A stretch of 64,000 nt of DNA from Actinomadura nitritigenes (GCF_017573545.1 NZ_JAGEOK010000001.1:496001-560000); one strand, 5' to 3'. Counted from the stretch's first letter, positions 7,583 through 16,715 are shown. Numbers and translations: made by a program. Notes: generated by a model not told the origin, from the letters alone.

Positions 7583-8668
7583 TCAGGACCGGTTCCCGGT
7601 GTCCTTGCTCGGCTGCACCCGCTTCGGCTCGCCCGGCATCTTGGGGTAGTTGGGCGGGTACGGCATGTCGCCGAGGCCGTGGTCGCGCTCGTCGCGGTCG
7701 GCCAGCTCCAGCAGCCCGTCCAGGGAGAACGCCTCGTCGTCGATCGGCGCGTGCAGGTCGCCGACCTTCGCGAACCGCTCCGGCATGGTGGCGATCGTGA
7801 AGTCGCGGGGGTCGACGTCGGCCAGCTCGTCCCAGGTCACCGGCGCCGAGACGGGCGCGTGCGGGGCCGGCCGGACGCTGTAGGCCGACGCGATCGTCCG
7901 GTCGCGGGCGTTCTGGTTGAAGTCGATGAAGACCTGCTCGCCCCGCTCCTCCTTCCACCACCGCGTGGTGACCTCGGCGGGGACGCGGCGCTCCACCTCG
8001 CGGCCGAACGCCAGCGCGGCCCTGCGCACCTCGGTGAACGTCCAGCGCGGCTCGATCCGCACGTAGATGTGCACGCCGCCCTTGCCGGAGGTCTTCACGA
8101 ACCCCGTCATGCCGAGCTCCGCCAGCAGGTCGCGGGCCGGGCCGAGCGCCACCCGCACCGCGTCGGAGAAGTCCGTGCCGGGCTGGGGGTCGAGATCGAT
8201 GCGCAGCTCGTCCGGATGGTCGACGTCGCCGTCGCGGACGGGCCACGGGTGGAACGTCAGCGTGCCGAGGTTCGCCGCCCAGGCGATCACCGCGACCTCC
8301 GTCGGGCGGACCTCGTCGGCGAACCGGCCGCTGGGGAAGGCGATCCGCGACGTCCGCACCCAGTCGGGCGCGCCCTTGGGGACGCGCTTCTGGTAGAACG
8401 CGTCGGACTTGCCCGCGCCGAAGCCCGCCTGCCCGCGCGCGTAGTCCTCCCGGGTGGCCATCTTCGCGCCCTCGAAGACGCCGGCCGGCCAGCGCTCCAG
8501 CGTGGTGGGCCGGTCGCGGGTGGCCCGCAGGATGCCCTCCCCCACGGCGATGTAGTACTCCACGAGCTGCCGCTTGGTGTAGCCGTGCTCGGGGAAGTAG
8601 ACCTTGTCGGGATTGGTCACCTTGACGAGCCGATCCCCTACCGGGATCTCGATGAAGGGCGAGGCCAT
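7583..8668 (-). CDS. Stand-alone LigD polymerase/primase domain protein (NHEJ-type)
   Basis: 361 residues corresponding to the polymerase domain of LigD, an archaeo-eukaryotic primase-fold enzyme that fills gaps at double-strand breaks with ribo- or deoxynucleotides. The catalytic acids are in RIDLDPQPG (Asp158, Asp160) and FIDFNQN (Asp249); the nucleotide-binding KTSGKGGVHIYV motif is at 192-203. The N-terminal VTNPDKVYFPEHGYTKRQLVEYY is family typical. There is no ligase or phosphoesterase domain and no ku gene nearby, so it must work with partners encoded elsewhere. Many actinomycetes split LigD this way. Start ATG 8668. Separated from the downstream MBL gene by 73 bp. Confidence 0.92.
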   Translation of the reverse strand: MASPFIEIPVGDRLVKVTNPDKVYFPEHGYTKRQLVEYYIAVGEGILRATRDRPTTLERWPAGVFEGAKMATREDYARGQAGFGAGKSDAFYQKRVPKGAPDWVRTSRIAFPSGRFADEVRPTEVAVIAWAANLGTLTFHPWPVRDGDVDHPDELRIDLDPQPGTDFSDAVRVALGPARDLLAELGMTGFVKTSGKGGVHIYVRIEPRWTFTEVRRAALAFGREVERRVPAEVTTRWWKEERGEQVFIDFNQNARDRTIASAYSVRPAPHAPVSAPVTWDELADVDPRDFTIATMPERFAKVGDLHAPIDDEAFSLDGLLELADRDERDHGLGDMPYPPNYPKMPGEPKRVQPSKDTGNRS

Positions 8669-8732
8669 GACTGCACGTTAACCCAGGGATACGACAGTCT
8701 CTGGGAGGGGCCTCGCCGGGTACCTTCGAAGC

Positions 8733-9134
8733 ATGGAGAAGATCCGCAAGAGCGAGGAAGAGTGGCGGGCCCGGCTCAGCCCCGAGGAGTTCCGCGTGCT
8801 CCGCGAGGCGGGCACCGAGAAGCCCTTCACCGGCGAGTACACCGACACCAAGACCGTCGGCGTCTACCGTTGCCGCGCCTGCGGGACGGAGCTGTTCCGG
8901 TCGGAGACCAAGTTCGAGAGCCACTGCGGCTGGCCGTCGTTCTACGCGCCGTCCGACTCCGACGCGGTCACGCTGATCGAGGACCGCTCGCTCGGCATGG
9001 TGCGGACCGAGGTGCGCTGCGCCGTCTGCGACTCCCACCTCGGCCACGTGTTCCACGGGGAGGGCTACGCCACCCCGACCGACGACCGGTACTGCATCAA
9101 CTCGGTGTCGCTCACCCTCGAACCCGCCGAATGA
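8733..9134 (+). CDS. msrB: Peptide-methionine (R)-S-oxide reductase
   Basis: 133-residue MsrB, which reduces the R epimer of methionine sulfoxide in proteins using thioredoxin. The structural zinc site is complete: Cys47/Cys50 in CRAC and Cys96/Cys99 in CAVC. The catalytic cysteine is Cys121 in [10 protein letters not shown], and Cys65 in ESHCGWPSF is a candidate resolving residue. Full family length. TACCTT at 8721-8726 ends 6 nt before the ATG and no Shine-Dalgarno is close, so the message may be leaderless. Divergent from the LigD-polymerase gene across 64 bp. Confidence 0.97.
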   Translation: MEKIRKSEEEWRARLSPEEFRVLREAGTEKPFTGEYTDTKTVGVYRCRACGTELFRSETKFESHCGWPSFYAPSDSDAVTLIEDRSLGMVRTEVRCAVCDSHLGHVFHGEGYATPTDDRYCINSVSLTLEPAE

Positions 9135-9195
9135 CCGCAACCGCGGGCACGCTCCGCGCGTCCTATGGACGACGACGCGCCCGCGGGAGGCCATC

Positions 9196-9738
9196 ATGGG
9201 CGAGCAGGGTCCCTACGAGATCGCGTTCCTGACCGGAGGCGCCGTCCGGGTCGCCCAGACGGCGCTGGTCGCCCTTCACGAAGGGCGTCACGTCCGCGTG
9301 TCCCGGGGGACGCACCGGGTGCAGGCCGTGGACCGGGAGGCGGACGACCCGGTGCAGGCCGCGCTGCTGGCCCGCGTCCCCGGCACGGGCATCCTGCTGG
9401 GAGACCTCCTCCGGGAGACCGCCGCGTCGGACGAGGTCCGCGCGGTCGCCGACGCGCTCAAGGAGGCGGGGCTGGTCCGTGGCGGCCTGCGCGGCGCGCT
9501 CCGTCCCACCCGCGCCGGCCGGGCGGCGCGGCGCCGGGCCGTCGAGGACGCCCCGCCGGGCGGCCCGGGGCGCTGCGCCGCGCTGGGACCGGACGGCGTC
9601 GAGGACGCCAGGCTCCGGGAGATCCTGCTGACCCGGGACCCGAAGCCGCTGAAACTCGACCACGGCCGGAGGCGCGGTCACCATGACCTGGAGTCCAGCA
9701 ACCTCTCGGACACCCAGTACGGGCCCGGACCGGGGTAG
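9196..9738 (+). CDS. TIGR04222-like small protein of unknown function
   Basis: 180 residues. The start, GPYEIAFLTGGAVRVAQTALVAL, closely matches the front of the actinobacterial TIGR04222 domain (YE-x-AYL-x-GG followed by a helical winged segment), including the later ADALKEAGLVRGG strand. Usual TIGR04222 proteins continue into membrane helices and a Gly/Cys-rich tail. This one lacks membrane segments and ends in a basic, polar tail, so it is a soluble short relative. Function unknown. GGGAGG lies 5 nt before the ATG. It converges on the next gene with only 6 bp between stops. Confidence 0.62.
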   Translation: MGEQGPYEIAFLTGGAVRVAQTALVALHEGRHVRVSRGTHRVQAVDREADDPVQAALLARVPGTGILLGDLLRETAASDEVRAVADALKEAGLVRGGLRGALRPTRAGRAARRRAVEDAPPGGPGRCAALGPDGVEDARLREILLTRDPKPLKLDHGRRRGHHDLESSNLSDTQYGPGPG

Positions 9739-9744
9739 CCCCGT

Positions 9745-10347
9745 TCAGGGCGTGTCGGGGACCTTGCAGTCGTCGGAGTCGCTCTGCTTGTTGGCGAGGA
9801 CGACGCTGCCGTTGTCGCTGCTCTTGCCGTGGACGAAGACGCGCGGCTCGTCGTCGCCGCCGTCCTTGAGGTAGCCGACCGTCCACTCGCAGAGGGACAC
9901 GGCGGACGCGGAGTTCTCGTCGTCCTCGCCGAGGTCGGTGTAGACCCGGACGAACGTCCCGCTGCGCCGGACGTCCTTGACGTGCTTGACGATCTCGCCG
10001 CCCGGGTCCTTCGACCGCAGGTACGGCAGGGCCTCGGAGGAGAGTTCGTCGGGGTCGCCGGAGTCGCCGGCCGCGGCGAGGGTCGCTCCGGCGGAGGACG
10101 GCGCGGACCGGGCGGTGTGCGCGGCGGCGGCCGCCCTCGGCGCGGTCCCGGAGCCGCCGCCGGCCAGCGCCGCCGCGGCGAGCGAGGCGACGGCCGCCAG
10201 CGACGCGGCGCCCGCGCCGGCCGCGACGAGCCGGCGCCGCCCGGACGCCGCCGCGAGCATCCGGTTCCAGCGGACGGACAGCTCGGACGGCGGCTTGGCG
10301 TGCCGCCCGCGTGGGGCACCGGCGGGAGTCTCGTTCACGGGCGGCAC
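9745..10347 (-). CDS. Hypothetical single-pass membrane protein
   Basis: 200 residues, not recognised. About 35 polar and basic residues are followed by one Ala-rich membrane helix (about 39-63). A Pro/Ser/Ala linker leads to an extracytoplasmic domain of about 110 residues with two cysteines (in SLCEW and DDCKV) that could form a disulfide. The topology suggests an N-terminal cytoplasmic tail with the folded domain outside. GTG at 10347 is used; a second in-frame GTG lies three codons later and neither has a clear ribosome-binding site. The 79 bp between it and hemQ show no clear signal. Confidence 0.6.
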   Translation of the reverse strand: MPPVNETPAGAPRGRHAKPPSELSVRWNRMLAAASGRRRLVAAGAGAASLAAVASLAAAALAGGGSGTAPRAAAAAHTARSAPSSAGATLAAAGDSGDPDELSSEALPYLRSKDPGGEIVKHVKDVRRSGTFVRVYTDLGEDDENSASAVSLCEWTVGYLKDGGDDEPRVFVHGKSSDNGSVVLANKQSDSDDCKVPDTP

Positions 10348-10426
10348 TTTACTGCCGTTGCGTCCAGGTTCTGGGCGGATCCTAGGGATCTATACGTTCT
10401 CGCCGGACAAGATCCCCAATGCTCCG

Positions 10427-11131
10427 TTAGGGGAGGTTGGCAATGAGTTCGGCGAGGGGCTTGCGGCGGCCGGTGTAGAACGGGATCTCCTCCCGGGTGT
10501 GCAGCCGGGCGCGGGCGCCGCGCAGGTGCCGCATCAGGTCGACGATGCGGTGCAGCTCGTCGGCCTCGAACGCGAGCATCCACTCGTAGTCGCCGAGCGC
10601 GAACGCGGAGACCGTGTTGGCGCGGACGTCGGGGTAGTCTCGCGCCATCTTGCCGTGCTCGGCGAGCATGGCGCGGCGCTCCTCGTCCGGCAGGAGGTAC
10701 CACTCGTAGGACCGGACGAACGGGTACACGCACACGTACGCGCGCGGCTCCTCGTCGGCCAGGAACGCCGGGATGTGGCTCTTGTTGAACTCCGCCGGGC
10801 GGTGCAGCGCCATCTGCGACCAGACCGGCTCGCTGGCGCGGCCGACGGCGGTGCGGCGGAACCGCGTGTAGACCTCCTGGAGGTCGTCGGAGCTGGGCGC
10901 GTGCCACCAGAACATGTAGTCGGCGTCCGCGCGCAGGCCCGCCACGTCGTAGGAGCCGCGGGTGGTGACGTCCTTCTCGGCCATCTGGTCGAGCAGGTCC
11001 CGCACCTCGGCGGCGTCCTGCTCGCCGAGCGTGCCGGTGTCGCGCACCCGGAACACCGACCACATGGTGTAGCGGATGACGTTATTGAGTTCGCGTGCCT
11101 TCGGCCTGGCCGCCGGCTCCGTCCCTGACAT
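10427..11131 (-). CDS. hemQ: Coproheme decarboxylase (hydrogen peroxide-dependent heme synthase)
   Basis: 234-residue HemQ/ChdC of the chlorite-dismutase superfamily. It decarboxylates coproheme III to heme b in the last step of the coproporphyrin-dependent pathway. Tyr136 in [11 protein letters not shown] matches the catalytic tyrosine of the actinobacterial enzymes, and His159 in LAEHGKMAR matches the proximal heme ligand. The [17 protein letters not shown] start is characteristic. ATG 11131 is well supported by AGGAGG 9 nt upstream, although this places the start 50 bp inside the end of the upstream oxidase gene, implying co-transcription and translational coupling. Confidence 0.95.
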   Translation of the reverse strand: MSGTEPAARPKARELNNVIRYTMWSVFRVRDTGTLGEQDAAEVRDLLDQMAEKDVTTRGSYDVAGLRADADYMFWWHAPSSDDLQEVYTRFRRTAVGRASEPVWSQMALHRPAEFNKSHIPAFLADEEPRAYVCVYPFVRSYEWYLLPDEERRAMLAEHGKMARDYPDVRANTVSAFALGDYEWMLAFEADELHRIVDLMRHLRGARARLHTREEIPFYTGRRKPLAELIANLP

Positions 11132-12572
11132 CGTTCGTTCCTCCTCGACTGCGCAGATGGTCCAGCACCCGGTCGGCCGCCGCGTTCGCCGAGGCGATGC
11201 AGGCGGGGATCCCCAGGCCGTCGTAGGCGGCGCCCGCGACGGCGAGCCCCGGCTCGCGGGCGACCGCGGCGCGGACCCCGGCCACGCGGTCGGCGTGGCC
11301 CACGTTGTACTGCGGCAGGCCACCGCCCCAGCGGGTCACCCGGCTGTCGACGGGCAGCTCGGTGACGCCGGAGGTGGCGGCCAGTTCCGCCATCGCGGCG
11401 GCCTTCAGCTCCTCGTCGGCCCTCTGGAGCACGTGCTCCTCGCCGAACCGGCCGATGGAGCACCGGACGGCGATGACGCCGGGGTCGCGGTCGCGCAGAT
11501 GGGGCCATTTTACCGAGCTGAAAGTGACGGCCTTGACGCCCCGGCCGCCCGCCTCGGTGTCGCTCTCCACACCGGGGACGAGGTACCCGCTGCCGTCCGG
11601 GAGCCTGGGGAAGGCGGTGGCCTGGTAGGCGAGGGTGACGATCGCCATGCTCGCGTACTCGATGCCGGCGAGCGCGCGTCCGGCGTCCGGCACCTCGTCG
11701 GCCAGCAGCCGGGACGCGGGCACCGCGGGCACCGCGATCACGACGGCGTCGGCGTCGAGGTGCTCGGGGTCGCGGGCCGAACCGACCGTGAGCCGCCAGC
11801 CGCCGGGGCGGCGCCGCAGCTCGCGGACGGTGGCGTTCACGCGGACCGTCCCGCCGGCCGCCTCGACGTCGGCGGCGATCAGCGGCGGCAGCGAGCCGAG
11901 CCCGCCGGGCACGGTGGCGAACACCGGGCCGGCGTCCTTCGGCGCGGTCTCCCTGATGCCCTGGACGGCGTTGATCAGCGAGCGGTGGGCGCGCGCGGCG
12001 GCGGCCACCGCGGGCAGCGTGGAGTCGAACGACAGCAACTCGGCGCGCCCGGCGTAGACGCCGCCGAGCAGCGGCTCGACGAGCCGGTCGACGACCTCGC
12101 GGCCCATCCGGGCGCCGATGTAGTCGGCCACCGAGACGTCGTCGCCGCGCTGGGTCTCGGGCATCACCAGGTCGAGCGGGACGCGGGCCAGCCCGGCCGG
12201 GGACAGCACCTGCGAGGCGGCGAGCGCCTTCATGTCGGACGGGACGCCCATCACCTGCCCGGACGGGATGGGGCGGAGCGCGCCGCGGCTGAGGATCGCC
12301 GAGGAGGTCGTGCCGGGGTTCACCAGCTCGTCGCCGCGGCCGAGGGCGCGGACGAGCGCGAGGCCCTCGGGGCGGCGGGCCAGCATCGACTCGGCGCCCT
12401 CGTCCACCGGGATCCCGGCGATGTCGCTGACCCGGAGCTTTCCGCCGATCCGCGGGGAGCCCTCCAGCACGGTCACGCGGACGCCGGCGTGGGCGAGCGC
12501 GCGCGCGGCGGTGAGGCCCGCGATGCCGCCGCCGACCACGACGGCGTGGGAGGCGGGTCGAGACGGGGTCAT
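11082..12572 (-). CDS. hemG: Coproporphyrinogen III oxidase / protoporphyrinogen oxidase (HemY type)
   Basis: 496-residue FAD enzyme. The N-terminal Rossmann motif [16 protein letters not shown] (residues 11-26), then RIGGKLRV and [19 protein letters not shown], identify the HemY/CgoX oxidase. The C-terminal FAD-contact segment is [18 protein letters not shown]. In actinobacteria with HemQ this enzyme oxidises coproporphyrinogen III to coproporphyrin III (then named CgoX). ATG 12572 fits the conserved start; the frame stays open further upstream but that extension has no similarity. The stop lies inside hemQ. Ferrochelatase is not in the window. Confidence 0.93.
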   Translation of the reverse strand: MTPSRPASHAVVVGGGIAGLTAARALAHAGVRVTVLEGSPRIGGKLRVSDIAGIPVDEGAESMLARRPEGLALVRALGRGDELVNPGTTSSAILSRGALRPIPSGQVMGVPSDMKALAASQVLSPAGLARVPLDLVMPETQRGDDVSVADYIGARMGREVVDRLVEPLLGGVYAGRAELLSFDSTLPAVAAAARAHRSLINAVQGIRETAPKDAGPVFATVPGGLGSLPPLIAADVEAAGGTVRVNATVRELRRRPGGWRLTVGSARDPEHLDADAVVIAVPAVPASRLLADEVPDAGRALAGIEYASMAIVTLAYQATAFPRLPDGSGYLVPGVESDTEAGGRGVKAVTFSSVKWPHLRDRDPGVIAVRCSIGRFGEEHVLQRADEELKAAAMAELAATSGVTELPVDSRVTRWGGGLPQYNVGHADRVAGVRAAVAREPGLAVAGAAYDGLGIPACIASANAAADRVLDHLRSRGGTNDVRDGAGGQAEGTRTQ

Positions 12573-12667
12573 GCGTCCAGCCTTCCAGACGCCTCGCGGA
12601 ACCGCGCACCGGGGCGCCCGCAGCGCGAGGCGGTTTCTATCCCGGAGTGACAAGATCTTCGAACCTT

Positions 12668-12683
12668 GCCAGTGAATACTGGC
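12668..12683 (+). promoter_or_regulatory. Inverted repeat immediately upstream of the secreted propeller-like gene
   Basis: GCCAGT-GAAT-ACTGGC is a perfect 6-bp-arm repeat ending 4 nt before the ATG at 12688, where a ribosome-binding site would lie. It could be an operator or a small hairpin affecting initiation. The only nearby purine-rich stretch (GGCGAG) is partly inside it. Confidence 0.35.
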
Positions 12684-12687
12684 GAGC

Positions 12688-13818
12688 ATGAAGATCTGGA
12701 GAGTCCCGCTCGCCGCCGCCGCGGCGGTGGTCCTGGCCGCCGGCCTGACCGCCCCCGCGTCCGCCGCGACCCGCGGCGACTTCAAGCCCGTGCCGCTGCC
12801 CTTCTTCTGGCCGGAGAACAGCATCATCGACGTCGACGCCGCCTCGCCCAACAGCGTCTGGATCGCCGGATACCAGGGGGCGATCACCCTTCCCGGGCCG
12901 ATCCCCGGGACGGGCACGCAGATCCCCGGCAACCCGGTCGTGCGCCGCTGGCAGAACGGCGACTGGGTGGAGTACGACCTGCTGAACCTGCCCAACCACG
13001 CCGCGATCCAGGACGTCGACGCGGTCTCCCCCGAGGACGTGTGGATCAAGGGCGTCAGGTACGGCGACGACAAGTCGACGTCCCCCTACCTGGCGCACTT
13101 CGCCGGCTCGGCGTTCAACGAGGTGCCGCCGCCTCCGGGGGCCGGCAGTGCCGGGACGCTGGAGGCCGGCCCGTCCGGCGTCTGGTACAGCACCCCCACC
13201 GACGTGTACCGCTGGACCGGCGACATATGGACGTCCAAGTGGACGCACGTCACCACCTTCCCGGAGATCACCCTCGACACGAGCTACACCCGGGCGGACG
13301 ATGACATCTGGCGTCTCGGCACGACCTCCGAGTGGAGCACGACGTTCGTGGCGCAGCACTGGGACGGGCAGTCCTGGAAGAGCTTCCCCATGGACACGGA
13401 CGGCCTCGGCGTCGGTTTCGGCTTCTCCGACATGGTCGCCCTCTCCCCCACCGACGCCTGGGCCGCCGGAACCGACAACCACACCTCGCCCGCCACGTCC
13501 GTCCTGATGCACTGGGACGGGACGGCCTGGTCGAGGGCCGCGGTCCCCGCCGGGCTCAACGGGCTGACCAGGATCACCAAGGGCGTGGACGGGGACCTGT
13601 GGGCCCTCGGGCACACGCTCGACGAGCCCGCCAAGCCCGGCCTGCTCCACTACAGCGGCGGGACGTGGTCGCGGGTGCCGACCAGCGCCGTCCCGAACCG
13701 GACCAACATCTACGCGACGCGGCTGGCGGTCGTCCCCGGCACCGGCGCCCTGTGGACGCTCGGCACCACCACCGTCGGCACCGTCAACACCGGCGTGATG
13801 GTCCTCTCCGACGGCTGA
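12688..13818 (+). CDS. Secreted beta-propeller-like protein of unknown function
   Basis: 376 residues with a Sec signal peptide (KIWR, hydrophobic core, cleavage near PASAA at 26-30). The mature part repeats a D/S-x-W-x-x-G strand about seven times at roughly 45-55 residue spacing: SVWIAG, DVWIKG, GVWYS, DIWRLG, DAWAAG, DLWALG and ALWTLG. That periodicity is typical of BNR/YCF48-like beta-propellers. No catalytic motif is evident. It is exported and probably binds something at the surface. Divergent from the porphyrinogen oxidase gene; a strong terminator follows at 13837. Confidence 0.75.
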   Translation: MKIWRVPLAAAAAVVLAAGLTAPASAATRGDFKPVPLPFFWPENSIIDVDAASPNSVWIAGYQGAITLPGPIPGTGTQIPGNPVVRRWQNGDWVEYDLLNLPNHAAIQDVDAVSPEDVWIKGVRYGDDKSTSPYLAHFAGSAFNEVPPPPGAGSAGTLEAGPSGVWYSTPTDVYRWTGDIWTSKWTHVTTFPEITLDTSYTRADDDIWRLGTTSEWSTTFVAQHWDGQSWKSFPMDTDGLGVGFGFSDMVALSPTDAWAAGTDNHTSPATSVLMHWDGTAWSRAAVPAGLNGLTRITKGVDGDLWALGHTLDEPAKPGLLHYSGGTWSRVPTSAVPNRTNIYATRLAVVPGTGALWTLGTTTVGTVNTGVMVLSDG

Positions 13819-13836
13819 CGCGCCCTCAGGACGGGG

Positions 13837-13878
13837 CGCCGGGGTCACGGCCGCACGGGGGCGGCCGTGACCCCGGCG
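13837..13878 (+). terminator. Strong terminator hairpin (17-bp perfect stem)
   Basis: CGCCGGGGTCACGGCCG (13837-13853) is perfectly complementary to CGGCCGTGACCCCGGCG (13862-13878) with an 8-nt loop. It lies 19 bp after the stop of the secreted propeller-like gene and before the DUF4349 gene, separating the two same-strand genes. No T-run. Confidence 0.65.
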
Positions 13879-13947
13879 TGCCCCGGCCGTGGCCGGATCG
13901 CGACGCGCCCGCCGGAACGGTGATCTGCACCACTCCGTCCAAGCCTC

Positions 13948-14997
13948 ATGCTGAACGTCAGAAGCGTCAGGCAGGTCCCGTACGCACTGATCGTCCTTCT
14001 GCTGGCCGGGGTGCTGGGCGGGACGCTCGCGGCGTGCGGCGGCGGCGGATCATCGTCCGATTCGACGGAGCGGGGCATGGCGCGGAGCGCCGCCGCCCCG
14101 GCGGCCACGCAGGGCGGTGCCGAGGCCCAGCGGAAGGGGGCGCCCGGCACGTCCGGCTCCGGCCGGAACGGGAGCGGGGGCGCGGCGGCGCAGCCGCTGC
14201 CGCCGGCCGGCCGCGCCGTCGTCTACACCGCGACGATGCGGATCCGGGCCAAGGACGTGGACGCGTCCGCGACCAGGGCCAAGCAGCTGGTGAGCGCGGC
14301 GGGCGGGTACGTCGAGCACGAGTCCGGGTCGAGCGACCCGCCCGGCTCGACGATCACGCTGAAGATCCCGTCCGACCGGTACCCCGGCGTGCTGGACCAG
14401 CTGTCCCGGCAGCTCGGCACCAAGCTGTCGGTGTCCCAGCAGGCCGACGACGTGACCGGTGAGGTCGCCGACGTCGACAGCCGCGTGCGGTCCGCGAAGG
14501 CCGCGCTCGCGTCGTTCCGCAAGCTGCTGGACAAGGCCACGACGGTCGGCGAGATCATCGACGTCGAGCAGGAGATCGCCTCGCGGGAGGCGGACCTCGA
14601 GTCGCTGCAGGCCCGCCAGAAGGCGCTGGGCCAGAGCACGCAGTACGCCACGGTGACCGTCACGCTGGAGGCGGCGGCCACGCCCGCGCGGCACCACGGC
14701 GACCGAGGCGGGTTCGTCGGGGCCCTGGGCGACGGCTGGCACGCGTTCACCGGGTTCCTCGGCGGCGTCGCCGTCGTGTTCGGCTGGCTGCTGCCGTTCC
14801 TGGTCACGGCCGCGATCATCGTCGCGCCGGTCGTCGCCTACCGGAACCGGCGCCGGGGCCGCGGGCCGGCGGAGCCGGACACCGGGGAAGGCCGCGAGGA
14901 GCAGCCCGTCGCGGTCGGGACGGGCGGCGCGAGCGGCGCCGGCACGGGCGATCCCGCCGCCGAGCCGGTCCGTCCGGAGACGCCGCCCGCCGAGTAG
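13948..14997 (+). CDS. DUF4349 domain lipoprotein
   Basis: 349 residues. A lipoprotein signal (LLAGVLGGTLAAC-GGGG, lipidated Cys near 31) is followed by a Ser/Ala/Gly linker. The DUF4349 domain (about 90-245) begins RAVVYTATMRIRAKDVDAS. It includes a coiled-coil hairpin (VGEIIDVEQEIASREADLESL) flanked by beta segments. One membrane helix (about 270-295) near the C-terminus precedes a basic cytoplasmic tail, so the domain is anchored at both ends. Function of DUF4349 is unknown; a cell-envelope role is likely. It converges with hemE. Confidence 0.85.
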   Translation: MLNVRSVRQVPYALIVLLLAGVLGGTLAACGGGGSSSDSTERGMARSAAAPAATQGGAEAQRKGAPGTSGSGRNGSGGAAAQPLPPAGRAVVYTATMRIRAKDVDASATRAKQLVSAAGGYVEHESGSSDPPGSTITLKIPSDRYPGVLDQLSRQLGTKLSVSQQADDVTGEVADVDSRVRSAKAALASFRKLLDKATTVGEIIDVEQEIASREADLESLQARQKALGQSTQYATVTVTLEAAATPARHHGDRGGFVGALGDGWHAFTGFLGGVAVVFGWLLPFLVTAAIIVAPVVAYRNRRRGRGPAEPDTGEGREEQPVAVGTGGASGAGTGDPAAEPVRPETPPAE

Positions 14998-15020
14998 CCG
15001 GAGCCGCCCGCCGGAGGCGC

Positions 15021-15050
15021 GGGCCCGCACGGGCCCGCACGGGCCCGCGC
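15021..15050. repeat. Tandem decamer, 3 units, between DUF4349 and hemE genes
   Basis: GGGCCCGCAC occurs at 15021-15030 and 15031-15040, with a third unit GGGCCCGCGC at 15041-15050. The units contain GGGCCC and can pair with each other, so this may simply be the terminator between the convergent genes. Confidence 0.5.
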
Positions 15051-15053
15051 GGC

Positions 15054-16142
15054 TCAGCGGGCGGTGCTCGCCTCGTGGACCAGGTCGACGAGGCGGGCCA
15101 GCACGTCCGGGTTCGTCGACGGCAGCACCCCGTGGCCGAGGTTGAAGACGTGGCCCTCGGCCGTGCGGCCCCGGGCCAGCACGTCCAGCGCCCGCCGCTC
15201 GACCGTCTCCCACGGCGCGAACAGCACCGCCGGGTCGAGGTTGCCCTGCAGCGCCTTGCCCGGCTCGACGCGGCGGACCGCCTCGTCCAGCGGGACGCGC
15301 CAGTCGACCCCGACCACGTCCGCGCCCGCCTCGCCCATCAGGCCGAGCAGCTCGCCGGTGCCGACGCCGAAGTGGATGCGCGGCACGCCGAATTGCTCGA
15401 TCTCGGCGAAGATCCGGCCGGTGTGCGGCAGCACCGAGGCGCGGTAGTCCTCCGGCGCGACCGAGCCGACCCAGGAGTCGAACACCTGGATCGCGCTCGC
15501 GCCCGCCGCGATCTGCACCTTCAGGAACGCGATCGTGATGTCGGCGAGCCGGCCCATGAGCCGGTCCCACAGCTCGGGCTCGCCGTACATCATGGCCTTG
15601 GTGCGCTCCTGGTTCTTCGACGGCCCGCCCTCGATCAGGTAGGACGCGAGCGTGAACGGGCCGCCCGCGAAGCCGATCAGCGGCGTGGCCCCGAGCTCCC
15701 CGACCAGCCCCTGAACGGCCTCGGTGACGTAGGGCACGTCGCCGGGCTCCAGCGGGCGCAGCGCCTCCAGGCCCGCGGCGTCCCGGATCGGGTCGGCGAT
15801 CACCGGGCCGACGCCGGGCTTGATGTCGAGGTCGATCCCGATCGCCTTCAGCGGCACCACGATGTCGCTGAAGAAGATCGCCGCGTCCACGCCGTACCGG
15901 CGCATCGGCTGCATCGTGATCTCCACGATCATGTCCGGGCGGGCGCACGACTCCAGCATCGGCACGCCCTCGCGGAGCCGCAGATACTCTGGCAGTGCGC
16001 GGCCCGCCTGGCGCATGAACCACACGGGGGTGTGCGGCACGGGCCGGCGGCGGCACGCGAGCAGGAACGGGCTCTCCGCGAGCGGACCCGGATCGTCGGA
16101 CGGGTTCGCGGCGTCGTTGGGGCGGGCGGCGTCAGCGGTCAC
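15054..16142 (-). CDS. hemE: Uroporphyrinogen decarboxylase
   Basis: 362-residue UroD, cytoplasmic, converting uroporphyrinogen III to coproporphyrinogen III, the substrate of the oxidase encoded 3 kb away. Signature segments are all present: [20 protein letters not shown] near the N-terminus with the substrate-binding arginines, [18 protein letters not shown] with the catalytic aspartate, and [17 protein letters not shown] near the end. GTG 16142 is the start that best fits the family length; the frame is open 111 bp further upstream and no strong ribosome-binding site decides the matter. Divergent from the Zn-ribbon-like gene. Confidence 0.95.
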   Translation of the reverse strand: MTADAARPNDAANPSDDPGPLAESPFLLACRRRPVPHTPVWFMRQAGRALPEYLRLREGVPMLESCARPDMIVEITMQPMRRYGVDAAIFFSDIVVPLKAIGIDLDIKPGVGPVIADPIRDAAGLEALRPLEPGDVPYVTEAVQGLVGELGATPLIGFAGGPFTLASYLIEGGPSKNQERTKAMMYGEPELWDRLMGRLADITIAFLKVQIAAGASAIQVFDSWVGSVAPEDYRASVLPHTGRIFAEIEQFGVPRIHFGVGTGELLGLMGEAGADVVGVDWRVPLDEAVRRVEPGKALQGNLDPAVLFAPWETVERRALDVLARGRTAEGHVFNLGHGVLPSTNPDVLARLVDLVHEASTAR

Positions 16143-16300
16143 GTTGCGATGGTCCCACGAGAGCGCGTACCGGACGCACCGGGGTGACAACGAAGCGACG
16201 GCCGTGACCCACGAAGTTCCGGACACGCCGAGCGAAGTCCCGCATTCTGTCACCGGCGCATGCGAACGTGATGCGTGTCATAGCCGAGGGAGGTTCCCCC

Positions 16301-16582
16301 TTGCACTGCTCCACCTGCGGTGATGAGCGTGAGTTCGAGCAGCCGCCGTGTCCCGACGGGCACGGCGCGGAGTGCCCCGAGCGGGTGTGCGTCGAGTGCG
16401 GAGCGGCCGTCCTGGTCGACCCGCCGCTGACGTCCCCCGACCCCGCGTACGCGCCTCCCGGCCGGCCCGCCGCCGCGTCCCCCGCGGACCCGGCGGTCCA
16501 GGCGGTCCAGGCGTCCCCCGGCGGGACGGGCCCCAGACGCGCCGGCTCCTCGCCGGCCGCATCCGCGCGGGCCGTGGCCTGA
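16301..16582 (+). CDS. Small Zn-ribbon-like protein
   Basis: 93 residues. The N-terminal third carries CSTC at 3-6 and CVEC at 30-33 with further cysteines at 17 and 25, so a zinc ribbon or a pair of metal sites is likely. The rest is a Pro/Ala-rich disordered tail. I recall short proteins with the same DEREFEQPPC-x-DGHG core beside hemE and DUF3000 in other actinobacteria; function unknown. The TTG start is chosen because GAGGGAGG ends 7 nt upstream, whereas the ATG codons at 16268 and 16271 lack a site. Confidence 0.7.
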   Translation: MHCSTCGDEREFEQPPCPDGHGAECPERVCVECGAAVLVDPPLTSPDPAYAPPGRPAAASPADPAVQAVQASPGGTGPRRAGSSPAASARAVA

Positions 16583-16715
16583 ACGCCGCGGCCCCCGAGA
16601 CGAAACCCACTGTGCTGTGCCTGCATCCCCTCCGTTCCCTCCGGTCGCGCGCGGCGGCGTCCCGTCCCGGCACCACCGACACGAGTCCCGCCCCCGCACC
16701 CAGGCCGGTCCGCCC

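Noticed and set aside
12573-13073. Upstream extension of the porphyrinogen oxidase gene
   Set aside because: The frame is open, but the added part lies antisense to the secreted propeller gene and lacks similarity; [19 protein letters not shown] is a natural HemY start.
15021-15050. Decamer repeat as a CRISPR or minisatellite
   Set aside because: Only three units, no spacers, self-complementary GGGCCC cores; a terminator or slippage repeat is enough to explain it.
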